Positions 1 to 9,859 of a DNA stretch of 49,152 nucleotides are shown in pieces. The notes under the pieces are model-generated. The model made no database searches. It had not been told where the DNA came from and saw only the letters and a list, made by a program, of their open reading frames with translations. This DNA is from Chara braunii (lineage: Eukaryota; Streptophyta; Charophyceae; Charales; Characeae), in the NCBI GenBank assembly GCA_003427395.1, contig BFEA01000189.1:1837046-1886197 (forward strand), written 5' to 3'. The translations under genes and the position numbers were made by a program. The first letter of the stretch is position 1; each line of letters opens with the position of its first letter.

Positions 1-18
1 ACGTTCGCTCAGGTAACC

Positions 19-22
<4 letters not shown>

Positions 23-113
<91 letters not shown>
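23..113. repeat. (TA)n then (GA)n microsatellite
   Basis: An uninterrupted TA run of about 30 units passes into about 13 GA units. Shorter TA runs recur at about 873-891 and 955-970, on both sides of the 63-bp block at 892-954, so TA tracts bracket this first kilobase. Confidence 0.95.
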
Positions 114-115
<2 letters not shown>

Positions 116-117
<2 letters not shown>

Positions 118-880
118 TACTAGCCCGTACGTACGGAGTCCCCTGGGCGGACCTCCGTACGTTCGGGCGTTAGGGGTCCCGTACAGGGCCCGAGCCCGAC
201 GGCGTTCGGCCCCCGCCAAAAATTATTTCGGGGCCTAAAAATAATTGTTTTTTACTGAATTGTTTTTTATGAGTTCTTTATGACGTGAGGTACATGCCTA
301 TAAATTTTCAAGTCATTTGGCTTAGCCAACCAAACATTAAAAATCGCCAAAGATGGCGGTTTCAAAACGTGCTCGCCCATGTTTTTTTTCACTTTTGACT
401 TTTTGTTTTCACTTTAGTTCGGAGTCTAGACAATTTTATTAGTTTTTGAAAATTTTTAAGTGGGTTTTGTATTATGTGAAGTACCCATCCGTAAATTTTC
501 AGGGCATTTAGCTATGCCAAAAAAAAAAAGAAAAATCGCCAAAGATGGCGATGTCGAAAACATGCTCGCGCACTCACTAAATTTAATTCTCTTTTTATTT
601 TTATTTATTTTTATTATTAGTATTTATTCTGTGTATTTTATTTTTATTTCAAATTTGGTAAGGAATTTGGACGTAATGCTCTGGCAAATCTTGTTTAATG
701 GATTTTTTTCCATAACATATCTTTTTTCATATCTTTTTGATGATTTTTTTTTATTATTATTTTTTTTTTTGGGTCCGCGTTCGGCTTGAACGGCCGAACA
801 CATCCCCAAGGGGTCCCATACGTTCGGGCGTTCGGGTTCGAGCGTTCGCCCCGTCCCGAACGCCGTTTACCCTATATATA
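116..880. other. Non-coding stretch with an internal diverged duplication
   Basis: The ends are GC-rich and dominated by CGTTCGGGCG-like words; the middle is T-rich. Two diverged direct copies lie at about 275-385 and 465-580. Both carry 'taaattttca', then 'aaaaatcgccaaagatggcg', then 'tgctcgc'. No conserved protein is visible; the short frames are low-complexity F/L/I-rich or K-rich. Confidence 0.6.
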
Positions 881-891
881 TATATATATAT

Positions 892-954
892 CGTCAAATA
901 GAACTGCCCGGTAAACCGTAGGTAGAGAGGGAGAAGAGGACAACAAACGAGGGG
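892..954 (+). repeat. 63-bp dispersed block R63, copy A
   Basis: The block runs from 'cgtcaaatagaactgcccgg' to 'caacaaacgagggg'. It recurs inverted at 16120-16182 with the same length and about 4 mismatches. Both copies sit beside or between TA-rich tracts. Its nature is unknown; it contains no coding frame. Confidence 0.85.
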
Positions 955-1164
955 TATATATATATATATATTTCTTATTTTTGTTGTGGTTCAAGGTTGT
1001 TGTGTACCAAATTTGGTCTTATTTGGAGCATTGGTTGATTTGCTTAAAATGGAGCAATTAGTTACTAATTTGGTCATTTTAACCAATGGAGAAACCAATG
1101 GAGCATGGGTTGATTTGCTTAAAATGGAGCAATGGTCATTTTAACCAAATTTTGTCTTAGTTAC
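955..1164. other. AT-rich stretch with short duplications
   Basis: The phrase 'gttgatttgcttaaaatgga' followed by 'gcaat' occurs near 1033 and again near 1107, and 'agttactaatt' occurs near 1059 and 1159. This is a small local duplication. No gene is seen. Confidence 0.6.
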
Positions 1165-1650
1165 TAATTGCTCCATAAAAAAAAAATCTTGCATATTTAT
1201 AAATTATCATTCCAATGTTTGTCAAATTTCAAAGTTTCCAGTTTGATTTGATAAGTTCTCATCTAAATATGAACTTTCCCTTCCAACTACATCTATTTGT
1301 TCAAGATGGAATGAAAGTCTGGATGAGTTTATGAAATGTTTTAATTAAACTTTCATTCCACCACAACAAATATCTTCTAATTTAGATTGGATTAACCTAT
1401 TTATGACTGAAAATCCTTACTTAGAATGACAGTCCAATTAAAATATTTCATGAACTCATCCAGACTTTCATTCCATCTCTAGCATGCAGTTCAAATAAGA
1501 AGGGATACCCCATTCTTGGAAGAAAAATTTTCAAGTAAGACAGAAAGTTTTAAAATTAGAATGACATTTTTTAAGATGGAATGAAAATTTGAATTTTAGA
1601 ATGTAATTTTATTATAGAATGATTATTTAATTCTGGAAAATTTTTCTGTT
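1165..1650 (-). mobile_element. Foldback element FB-A, copy 1
   Basis: This AT-rich element of roughly 490 bp recurs twice more, in the opposite orientation, at about 32895-33415 and 35370-35875. Diagnostic shared words are 'gaatggggtatcccttctta', 'tgcatgctagagat' and 'gtctggatgagttcatgaaa'. Its halves are self-complementary: a 'ggatgagttcatgaaat' arm faces a 'atttcataaactcatcc' arm. An end resembles AACAGAAAAATT/AATTTTTCTGTT. There is no coding capacity, so it is a non-autonomous foldback or MITE-type element. The boundaries are approximate. Confidence 0.75.
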
Positions 1651-1997
1651 CATTGCCTCATCAAGGGTTGTTTCTGCTTCCACACTCAGTGTCGACACAT
1701 GGCCAATATTCAAAGGCCTTAACACATGCTGAATATCATGTTGGCTATGGTCACATGAGCACGGAACCCGTATGATGCCATACACTATGGACGTTCCCAC
1801 ATGTGTGCCATAATCACTACGGATAGGCCACATCAGCCTCTGACATGGTGACATCATGTGCCTCCACGTATTGGCGCTCATGCGATAAGTGTCGGCCTCC
1901 TGACCATTGACTCTACCCCGAGATCCATCCTGGAAAGTCCCATTGTCTATCCATGGTGAGAGAAGGTTAGCAACAGTCATATTTTTCATCACCACTT
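1651..1997. other. Unassigned stretch
   Basis: This sits between the FB-A copy and the palindrome array. A minus-strand frame of about 120 codons crosses it but resembles no family I recognise. No repeat or gene is called. Confidence 0.5.
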
Positions 1998-2712
1998 CAG
2001 AACAACCTTCACCACTTCAGGATGCAGCCTTCCTAAACTGGTGGTTTTCAGGGTCTTCCGGACTTTCACCACGTCAGGACCATTCATGATTTTAAGACTG
2101 CTTAAAATCATGAATGGTCCTGACGTGGTGAAAGTCCCAAAGACCCTGAAAACCACCTGTTTAGGCAGGTTGCAGCTTGAAACCACTTCAGGATACTCTT
2201 CACCACTTCAGGATGCAGCCTGCCTAAACAGGTGGTTTTCAGGGTCTTTGGGACTTTCACCACTTTAGGACAATTCAGGATTTTTAGACTGTTTTGGGCA
2301 GTCTTAAAATCCTGAATGGTCCTGAAGTGGTGAAAGTCCCGAAGACCCTAAAAACCACCTGTTTAGGCAGGTTGCATCTTGAAACCACTTCAGGACACTC
2401 TTCACCACTTCAGGATGCAACCTGCCTGAATAGGTGGTTTTCAGGGTCTTCGGGACTTTCACCACTTTATGACCATTCAAGATTTTCAGATTGTTTTGGG
2501 TTGTCTGAAAATCCTTAATGGTCCTGAAGTGGTGAAAGTCCCGAAGACCTTGAAAACCACCTGTTTAGGCAGGTTGTATCTTGAAACCACTTCAGGACAC
2601 TCTTCAACACTTCAAGATGCAACCTGCCTAAACATGTGGTTTTCAGGGTCTTCAGACATTTCACCACTTTTGGACAGTTCAGGATTTTTAGACTGCCCAA
2701 AAATCTCACTTC
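1998..2712. repeat. Tandem array of ~200-bp palindromic units
   Basis: There are three complete units and the left arm of a fourth. In each, a ~90-bp left arm (through 'aaacaggtggttttcagggt' and 'cgggactttcaccact') is followed by its reverse complement (through 'agtggtgaaagtcccgaaga' and 'accacctgtttaggcagg'). The hairpin centres fall near 2100, 2295 and 2499. The repeated word 'ggatgca(g/a)cct' recurs near 2020, 2211, 2413 and 2615, a period of 191-204 bp. Apparent short frames here are shadows of the repeat. Confidence 0.9.
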
Positions 2713-3403
2713 AGAATTTTCATTCCTAAATTTTCAGCTACCCGATAACCACTTGTGTCCATGGTGCAATCTCACCTCATTGTATTTATGAATTGAAAAA
2801 ACAGAACATGAAAAATAAGAGAAAACTAGGACGTGGTTACGTGATTGCACTAAGGTAGTCTTAGGTAGAGCTGGTTGACAGGGTGGCGACGGCGATGGGG
2901 ATTGGGACACACGGGCGTTGAGAGGGTATCACTGTGAGGGGGTACCCACCATGCTCCTTCCAAAACTTGGTCCCAGTCGACTTCAACAGACAATCCTATG
3001 TTGACCACGACCGGATGGAGGCAGATATGGAGTGGTCAACGGGTGGGATCTGGACGCCACATTAACTTGAACGTACCAGAAATTGCAACAAATCAGGGAT
3101 TTTTCCCTGGTTTAAGATACGGAACCTTGTTCATCAGGAGAATGCTTATCGTGCTGCTTGACTCCTGTCATTTACATGAGTTGCGACATGAGGGCGCTGC
3201 GATGAAAATTCGGAATGACGGGTCAACTGGCTACGTTTCTTCCCTGCTATCGGTGAATTTGTGCTGTTGAAAGCTTTGTTGGCTCCTCTTACAACTTGTG
3301 GTGACGTCTTCCTATAACCGTGGTGATGATTTATGAGATTCAGGGAAACTGTATTTGTTCTGGGTTTTATTCTCAACAAATTTGGGGAGTCGCCGTGTGG
3401 AGA
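2713..3403. other. Unassigned stretch
   Basis: No recognised gene. Frames of 75-90 codons exist on both strands but none has a recognisable motif. Confidence 0.5.
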
Positions 3404-3443
3404 GAGAGAGAGAGAGAGAGAGGGAGGGGGGGGGGGGGGGGGG
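3404..3443. repeat. (GA)n and poly(G) tract
   Basis: About 9 GA units are followed by a run of about 18 G. Confidence 0.9.
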
Positions 3444-3718
3444 AGGATTGGTATTAAATTTTGTGTTTTGCTGCTTTCTCTAATTTTTCCATCTCTTTTT
3501 CTTTGAGTTTTGTGTATTGATTATTGCTTATGTTATAAAGCTTGGAATATTGTGTAGTTATTTTGTTAAATTCGTTATTTAGGGTTGGGTACTTATTGTT
3601 GAGAGACTTGTTCGAGTTTGAAATACTGTAGAATTCTATTGTTAATTAGGGTTATTTGCTTACCTTCGGGGCACTTGTCAAGCAATTAAGGGATTTCCAC
3701 TATAATACTAGGAGACAC
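3444..3718. other. Unassigned AT-rich stretch
   Basis: T-rich and without a recognisable gene or repeat. Confidence 0.5.
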
Positions 3719-3788
<70 letters not shown>

Positions 3789-3801
3789 ACACANACACAC
3801 A

Positions 3802-3850
<49 letters not shown>

Positions 3851-3851
3851 C
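3719..3851. repeat. (CA)n microsatellite
   Basis: About 130 bp of CA units with a few interruptions and one ambiguous base at 3794. Translated frames across it (poly His-Thr or Val-Cys) are not genes. Confidence 0.97.
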
Positions 3852-4178
3852 GAGAGAGGGGGGGAGGGAGGTAGCTTCGTCTTTCTTTTCTTTCATTGAA
3901 TGAAATTTCACGATCCATTTTGTGGTTAGTCGATGTCCGATGCTACATTAGATTATGGTCTCCGGAGACTTAGTGACAACTTCCACTCTGATTTTGGACC
4001 AAATTGGACAAGCAGTTTGAGTTTTGTTTCTAGGTTTTGATGGTTGATTTGCTTATAATACTCAAGTCAGGGCTTTGCTTGGCAGGAGAGCCTTGCTCAG
4101 CCCAACGACCACGGTCAAAGATTTAATGGACGTTGGACCCATTTCCCAGAATATATTGAATACGAGTGGTGTTTGTCA
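3852..4178. other. Unassigned stretch
   Basis: Nothing recognised between the CA microsatellite and the start of repeat D copy 1. Confidence 0.5.
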
Positions 4179-4475
4179 GGGAAAAAAAGGGAAAACAAAG
4201 GCGCAGTCATGGTTTTCAGTCTTAAATGCGTTCGAGTCACGATTTCGTGAAGTTCACTCCACAGCGAGGAAAATCATGAACGTATCCAACCCAACTTTAG
4301 GGTAGGGTGGGGATGTGTTGTATTCGAGGGATGCCTGAAGTGGATTTCGAACTGAAAACATGACAGCGCTGTAGTTATCGAAAAAAAAATCGTTGAAAAT
4401 TTTGAATGTATACAAGCGAGCTTTAGGGTCCGGTGGGGGTGTGTTATGTTCGAGGGGTGCTTGAAATGCTGAGGT
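4179..4475. repeat. Dispersed repeat D, copy 1 (two diverged modules)
   Basis: It shares 'gcgaggaaaat', 'aactttaggg'/'gctttagggtccggtggg' and 'cctgaagtg(g)attt' with 26925-27092. Within this copy the module occurs twice, near 4263-4350 and near 4392-4470, each time as '..gaa(c/t)gtat(c/a)caa..tttaggg..ggtggggg..gtgtt..tgttcgaggg'. Confidence 0.7.
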
Positions 4476-5162
4476 CTCATGAGGGGAAAAACCCAATAAA
4501 AGGAAAAAAATGAAAAACTTGAAATAAGATGATTCGAAAGACAAAGGAGGGGAAAGGTTATAGATCCCCCCGTGACAAAACGTTTGCAATTGTTTGGCCC
4601 CGGACCGTGGGAAAAGGTCCGAAAGGCCCTCGAAAGCTGAATGAAAAAGTTACGGATCATCCCCGCTCCTCAAGCCTTTCGGGGCCTCCTACACTTTGGG
4701 GGGGGAACGAGAAGGAGCAGGTCAATGTGTGACTGATTGACCAACTGGAAGCTTTTTTCGAGATGGACTACGACCAGTAGGGTTGCAGCATTTCTGTCTA
4801 TGAATGGAACACCGATTCTTCATTTCTGTCAGTCTTCTGGAAGGATTACTTGCTGCTGTTGTCATTAAATTGAGTTACGAAGAAAAAAGTTGAAGTCAAA
4901 AGTCAAATGAGTAGAGAAGACATTACTAGTCGGATGATCATCTGTTGACCATTTAGCCGTCAACTTCCGGTGAGAAGGCTTTAAACTCAGCCCCTCTTTC
5001 GCCTCTTCCTCGCTTTCTGGGTTCGATTGCACACTTTTCTCTAATTGGGTGGCGTGTAACGAACCCGAAATGGGCTTTCTTTTTTTTTAATTGAAAATTT
5101 ATCAAGCTGCCTTCTGCTGATTGGGGGACAGCCATTTACTTTTCTCTCACCTTTTAACAGGC
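4476..5162. other. Unassigned stretch
   Basis: No gene or repeat recognised. Frames of at most about 130 codons on either strand show no family signature. Confidence 0.5.
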
Positions 5163-5350
5163 GTTCTGCCATGTCATGGAACCTCAAATTTTTCTTTCAC
5201 TACCGACCGACCACTACTCCTACGGCTATACAGGGGACCCCTGCAAGCATAGCTTTCTACCTGTCGTTGGTGAAGGGAGGTTACCTCTCTCAGTGGAGAG
5301 ACGTAACAGTATGTTTGCTCCTTTGCCCTACCTCTTAGGGTGCAGGGTTG
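5163..5350 (+). repeat. ~188-bp direct repeat, copy 1
   Basis: Runs from 'ttctgccatg' to 'tagggtgcagggttg'. A diverged copy of the same length lies at 5742-5929; shared words include 'gctatacaggggacccctgc' and 'gtgaagggaggttacctctc'. Confidence 0.85.
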
Positions 5351-5498
5351 GGGTCGCTGGTGGGGGCCCGGCTAACATAAGGACTGAGCATTTGCCAGTA
5401 ACCGTGCTTCCCTTTTCATCAGGGTTGGGGTAGCCGGTGGGGTCCCGGCTAACATAAGGACCGCGCTTTTGCCAGTAACTGTGCCTCCCTTTTCATCT
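5345..5498 (+). repeat. 77-bp tandem duplication
   Basis: Two units at 5345-5421 and 5422-5498, each with 'cccggctaacataaggac', 'tttgccagtaac' and 'cccttttcatc'. The first begins inside the end of the 188-bp repeat. Confidence 0.85.
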
Positions 5499-5741
5499 TC
5501 TCCCACCCCCATCAAGTAACAGGAGTGTCTAAAGCCATCACTCTCCTACTGTCCTACACACCACATGCAACCCACTCACACTCGCACTAAGACCCGTGTC
5601 GGCTGAAGACCTCACTGATACCGACTGGGAGGATCCAGTTGACTATCTCAGTTGGTTGGCACCAAGAGTGTGACAGGCACCTCTAATTGTGCTAGGCCGC
5701 TGAATGAATGGTTTTTTTTTTTTTTTTTTTTTTTTAGCTGT

Positions 5742-5929
5742 TATTCTGCCATGGCATGGAACATACCTTTCTTTCACTGCCTACCACTACTCCTAAGGCT
5801 ATACAGGGGACCCCTGCAACCATAGCTTTCTACCTCTCTTCGGTGAAGGGAGGTTACCTCTCCCGGTGGAGAGAGGTAAGGGCATGTTTGGCCCTTTGCC
5901 CTTAGGCTAGCTTTTAGGGTGCAGGGTTG
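5742..5929 (+). repeat. ~188-bp direct repeat, copy 2
   Basis: Diverged copy of 5163-5350. A poly(T) tract (5711-5735) lies just upstream of it. Confidence 0.85.
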
Positions 5930-6799
5930 ACGAATGGGCGTTTGTTCACCAGGACACATCTTCTTGTTTATTTTTCTTTTTTTTCCTTTCAAAGTTCAGG
6001 AAGCCCTTCCTCTCTCAGTGCATACTCACACTCGGACTTTGTCTACTAAGCTCTGGGTGTGCGGTTAGATTCATTCAGGTCTGGCCGTAATTGTCACTGT
6101 TATACAGTTAGGGAAGTGCTAGCGTATACCTTCACAGTTGTCCCTTGACTCCCCTCAATATTTGTGTAGCTGCTGGTGAACCCTCGCCCCCTTCCACTTC
6201 AGCACTCGGCTTGTACGATGTTGACATCCACGGACGACCTTGACGGACTTCTTGGCCACAGAAAATCTCTGGCCCATCACACTTCCAAGGAGCTGTATCC
6301 GTTTTCCTTTCCTCGCTGATTGACCCCTCATCGCCCTTTTTTTTTGGCTTGACCACCTTGTTGTTTATTGTACGCGATTCGGAAGGTTCGAGAGGAGAGG
6401 ATCTTTAATGACACTTACTGTTATGCATGTTGCGGGTAAGTGGGGGTTCTTTTCCTTTATTCTGTCTTTATTATATTGGCCTGATTAGCCTGATGTGGAG
6501 TTCGGTGGAAAGTGGTCCGTGGGACCTGGAGGCCGTCCTGTCCAGATTCGACAGGTAATTGAATTGTTGGTTGGGCTTAAAGAATTAGTCTTTAGAGAAA
6601 AAAAAAGAAAAAAAAGGAAGGTGGAACCCTTTCCTCCAAAGCGTCTGGGTCTCCATAGCCACACTCAAATTTCAGTTCTGTTTAACTGTTTAATTCAATA
6701 ATTAATTCAACACCTACAAGAGGAAAGGAAAAAATAAATCAACAACTCCAGTCAACGATGACAGCCGTCAGCTGACCGCCGCCTACCGGCTATGAAAAG
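5930..6799. other. Region upstream of Hsp70, unassigned
   Basis: A single heat-shock-like motif GAAggTTCgaGAg lies at 6382-6394, about 630 bp upstream of the TATA box. A short open segment near 6495-6555 is followed by GTAATT, but I cannot tie it to a protein family. Otherwise nothing is recognised. Confidence 0.4.
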
Positions 6800-6930
6800 G
6801 AAGTGTCTGGAAGATGCAAGCAATGAGTAACCCCATCGAGGGCGCGATTACGAGACTCCGACGCTTTGGGGGGAAGGGAGGGAAGCCTCTAGAAGATGCA
6901 AGCAATGGGTAACCCCTTTGAGGGCGCGAT
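6800..6930 (+). promoter_or_regulatory. Two phased heat-shock-element modules
   Basis: At 6800-6817 units stand every 5 bp as GAA-gt-GTC-tg-GAA-ga-TGC. At 6882-6899 the arrangement is the same: GAA-gc-CTC-ta-GAA-ga-TGC. Each contains CTnGAAGATGCAAG (6807-6820 and 6889-6902), one base from the plant HSE consensus CTnGAAnnTTCnAG. They lie in a 43-bp direct repeat (6806-6848 and 6888-6930; period 82). The modules are about 110 and 190 bp upstream of the TATA box, the expected place for HSF binding. Function is inferred from motif and position. Confidence 0.7.
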
Positions 6931-7008
6931 GAGCACCGTCCGATAGTCTTGTCGCGGGTCGTCTCTATTGGTAGTCGTTAGATTCGGTTTGCCTCAAGGG
7001 CAGGATGG

Positions 7009-7016
7009 TATAAAAA
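7009..7016 (+). promoter_or_regulatory. TATA box of the Hsp70 gene
   Basis: TATAAAAA stands in GC-balanced sequence ('ggatggtataaaaacgggt'), downstream of the HSE modules. It predicts transcription start near 7035-7045 and a 5'UTR of about 100 nt after removal of the proposed intron. Confidence 0.7.
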
Positions 7017-7120
7017 CGGGTAGGTGGGCTCATGAGTCCATACCGAGTAGATTGTGAGAACATCTGTTTAATAATCTAGCAGTGAGGATCAATGCCTATG
7101 GCAATTGTAGCGGAGAGCAG

Positions 7121-7729
7121 GTAAGAACGCGTGAGTTCTCTATAGGAGAAGGGAGAGACCGGGTGTTTGTGTGTGTGGAGGAGCTGGTTGTGGAGACCAA
7201 GGTTAAGCGGGTTTGGGACGTGGTAAATCTGGATCGCACCAGTTCACTACCGGCTTATGTAGTCGGGGTGGTCACTCTTTCAATCGGCAGATTGCGGCGG
7301 TGTGCTTTTCACGATGTGAGCTAGAGGGACGTTGACTCTGTGGTGCCTGGTATTGTTTCACCGACGTGCAAGAGCTGGCCGAGTGGGTGCGGCGGGAAGG
7401 AAGGAGGTGGTATTCCTTTGCAAGCGTAGAGGAGATGTCGGGGAGTAGATAGATTTGTGGAGACATCAAAGTGACGACGTGGTTTTGTGTCGAGGCTCTC
7501 GTGGGAAATTCAAGGTGACGCGGCTGCTGCTAGTTAATTTTGGCGGCGTGGTGTACGAAATCCATCCATCCGACGGAAGTCAAAGCCGAATTGTGTGGAA
7601 GCGGTTTGACCGAGGTCGAAAGGTTGGCGTCTGAGTACGAGCGGCGGGAAGTGTGTTGGTAGGGCTCCTTTGCAAGTGGAGAGGAAGAGGCGGGGAGTAG
7701 CGCGGTCTTTGGGTTTTTTTGTCGCGTAG
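7121..7729 (+). other. Probable 5'UTR intron of Hsp70
   Basis: The donor is 'gagcag|gtaaga' at 7121. The acceptor is a T-rich run ending 'gtcgcgtag|g' at 7729, 18 nt before the ATG. The 609-nt interval has no plausible coding. The placement relies on good splice-site matches and on the otherwise very long distance from TATA to ATG. Transcript reads spanning 7120/7730 would confirm it. Confidence 0.55.
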
Positions 7730-7747
7730 GGGGTACCGTACGTTCTC

Positions 7748-9685
7748 ATGGCGCCCAAAGCAGCCGATGGCCCAGGGATCGGAATCGACCTGGGAACTAC
7801 GTACAGCTGCGTCGGCATTTGGCGGCATGACAAGGTGGAGATCATCCCCAACGACCAAGGCAATCGAACAACGCCATCGTATGTCGCCTTTACTGACACC
7901 GAAAGGTTAGTCGGCGACGCTGCCAAGAATCAAGTGGCGTTGAATCCGGAGAACACGGTGTTCGACGTGAAGCGTTTGATCGGACGAAAGTATTCGGATC
8001 CGTCGGTGCAAGCAGACACGCGGCTATGGCCGTTCAAGATGGTCCCGGGCGCGGGTGACAAACCCATGGTGCAAGTGAAGTTCAAAGGCGAGACGAAGCT
8101 GTTCGCACCTGAAGAGATCTCCGCCATGGTGTTGGCCAAGATGAGAGAGTTCGCGGAGGCGTACATGGGGCGGGAAATAACGAATTCGGTGATTACGGTG
8201 CCCGCATACTTCAACGATTCCCAGAGGCAGGCGACGAAAGACGCGGGAGTAATTTCGGGACTGAATGTTCTGCGAATCATCAACGAACCTACTGCCGCTG
8301 CTATCGCCTACGGATTGGACAAGAAGGGGCAGAAGGGAGGAGAGCACGACGTGGTGATCTTCGACCTTGGCGGCGGCACTTTCGACGTGTCCTTGTTGAC
8401 TATCGATGAAGGCATCTTCGAGGTGAAGGCCACGGCCGGAGACACTCATCTAGGCGGTGAAGATTTCGACAACCGTCTTGTGAACCACCTCGTTCAGGAG
8501 TTCAAACGCAAGTACAAGAAGGATATTTCCAACAGCCCTCGGGCTTTGCGGCGTTTACGAACGGCGGCAGAGCGCGCCAAGCGAGCGTTGTCGACGACGC
8601 ATCAGACGACCATTGAAGTGGAGGCGCTGTACGAGGGCGTTGACTTCTATACCACGGTGACTCGCGCTCGACTCGAAGAGATGTGCATGGATTTGTTCCG
8701 CAAGTGTCTGGAGCCCGTGGAGAAGGTGCTAAGAGACGCGAAGATCGACAAGAAACAGGTGGAGGAGGTGGTGCTCGTAGGAGGTTCCACGCGCATTCCC
8801 AAGGTTCAGCAGATGCTGTCCGACTTCTTCAACGGGAAGGATCTGTGCAAGAGTATCAATCCCGACGAGGCTGTGGCGTATGGTGCGGCGGTGCAGGCTG
8901 CGATCTTGACCGGAGAGACGAGCGAGAAGGTGCAAGACCTCCTCCTCCTCGACGTCGCGCCTCTCAGCCTCGGCCTGGAAACTGCCGGCGGCGTCATGAC
9001 TGTGCTCATCCCGAGGAACACGACCGTTCCCACGAAGAAGGAGCAGGTCTTCTCTACCTATGCCGACAATCAGTCAGGGGTTTTGATCCAGGTCTATGAA
9101 GGCGAGAGGGCTCGGACGCGGGACAACAATCTTCTGGGGAAGTTCGAGTTGACGGGCATTCCCCCTGCGCCACGTGGCGTGCCTCAGATCAATGTAACCT
9201 TCGACATCGACGCGAATGGAATTCTGAACGTGAGTGCGGAGGATCGGACCACGGGCAAGCGGAACAAGATCACCATTACGAACGACAAAGGAAGATTGTC
9301 GAAGGCCGAGATCGAGCGAATGGTCGAGGAGGCGGAGATGTACAAGACTGAGGATGAGCAGGCTCGAAAGAAGGTGGAGGCGAAGAACGCGCTCGAGAAC
9401 TACGCGTACAACGTGCGGAACAACGTGCTGAAGGGGGACAACGTGGCGAGCAAGCTCGATCCAGATGAAAGGGAGAGGGTAGAGAGGGCAGTGAATGAGA
9501 CGCTGGAGTGGCTGGACAGGAACCAGCTGGCCGAAGTAGACGAATTCGAGGACAAGCAGAGGGAGTTGGAGAATGCGTGCAATCCAATCATTGCGAAGAT
9601 GTACGCGGGAGGGGAGAGAGAGTACCCAGCGGGGCCAGGTGCTGACACGTCCGGAAGGGGGCCAACCATCGAGGAGGTTGATTAG
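7748..9685 (+). CDS. HSP70: Cytosolic heat shock protein 70 (Hsp70)
   Basis: ATP-dependent chaperone of the cytosol and nucleus that binds exposed hydrophobic peptides and cycles with J-proteins and exchange factors. The 645-residue frame is uninterrupted and of full family length. The N-terminal nucleotide-binding domain has the phosphate loop [12 protein letters not shown] (about residues 11-22), the second signature [14 protein letters not shown] (about 204-217) and the third [15 protein letters not shown] (about 345-359). The interdomain linker DLLLLDV follows (about 400), then the beta substrate-binding domain and the helical lid. The C-terminus ends in EEVD, the TPR-cochaperone tail that marks cytosolic members; there is no signal peptide or KDEL. 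The ATG at 7748 is chosen because the downstream sequence begins directly with the conserved ATPase domain. HSE modules and a TATA box upstream suggest heat induction. The tail between lid and EEVD is short and lacks the usual GGMP-like repeats. Confidence 0.97.
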   Translation: MAPKAADGPGIGIDLGTTYSCVGIWRHDKVEIIPNDQGNRTTPSYVAFTDTERLVGDAAKNQVALNPENTVFDVKRLIGRKYSDPSVQADTRLWPFKMVPGAGDKPMVQVKFKGETKLFAPEEISAMVLAKMREFAEAYMGREITNSVITVPAYFNDSQRQATKDAGVISGLNVLRIINEPTAAAIAYGLDKKGQKGGEHDVVIFDLGGGTFDVSLLTIDEGIFEVKATAGDTHLGGEDFDNRLVNHLVQEFKRKYKKDISNSPRALRRLRTAAERAKRALSTTHQTTIEVEALYEGVDFYTTVTRARLEEMCMDLFRKCLEPVEKVLRDAKIDKKQVEEVVLVGGSTRIPKVQQMLSDFFNGKDLCKSINPDEAVAYGAAVQAAILTGETSEKVQDLLLLDVAPLSLGLETAGGVMTVLIPRNTTVPTKKEQVFSTYADNQSGVLIQVYEGERARTRDNNLLGKFELTGIPPAPRGVPQINVTFDIDANGILNVSAEDRTTGKRNKITITNDKGRLSKAEIERMVEEAEMYKTEDEQARKKVEAKNALENYAYNVRNNVLKGDNVASKLDPDERERVERAVNETLEWLDRNQLAEVDEFEDKQRELENACNPIIAKMYAGGEREYPAGPGADTSGRGPTIEEVD

Positions 9686-9755
9686 GGAAAAGCGAAAGGC
9701 GCCGAAAGCTATTAGGGAGCGGGGGGGAAAGCCGGCTGCCGTGCCTCGTCTGCTG

Positions 9756-9859
9756 AACTGCGGCATAGAGGAGCAAGTGAAAAGGAGCGTGTGAGAAGTA
9801 GAAACGGAACTGCGGCATAGAGGAGCAAGTGAAGAGGAGCGTGTTGAAAGTAGGAACGG
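9756..9859 (+). repeat. 52-bp tandem duplication in the Hsp70 3' region
   Basis: Two units, 9756-9807 and 9808-9859, each begin 'aactgcggcatagaggagca' and contain 'gaggagcgtgt' or a close variant. They start 70 bp after the stop codon, so they probably lie in the 3'UTR. Confidence 0.85.

Noticed and set aside
516-540. An SV40-like nuclear localisation string (PKKKRK) in a 109-codon frame
   Set aside because: It is encoded by an A-run in a low-complexity frame with no family match; chance.
2005-2729. Several 60-86 codon proteins sharing sequence
   Set aside because: They are frames of the palindromic tandem repeat on both strands.
3656-3918. His-Thr and Val-Cys proteins on both strands
   Set aside because: Translations of the CA microsatellite.
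6495-6555. Possible internal exon before a GTAATT donor
   Set aside because: No recognisable protein, weak donor, and no partner exon found.
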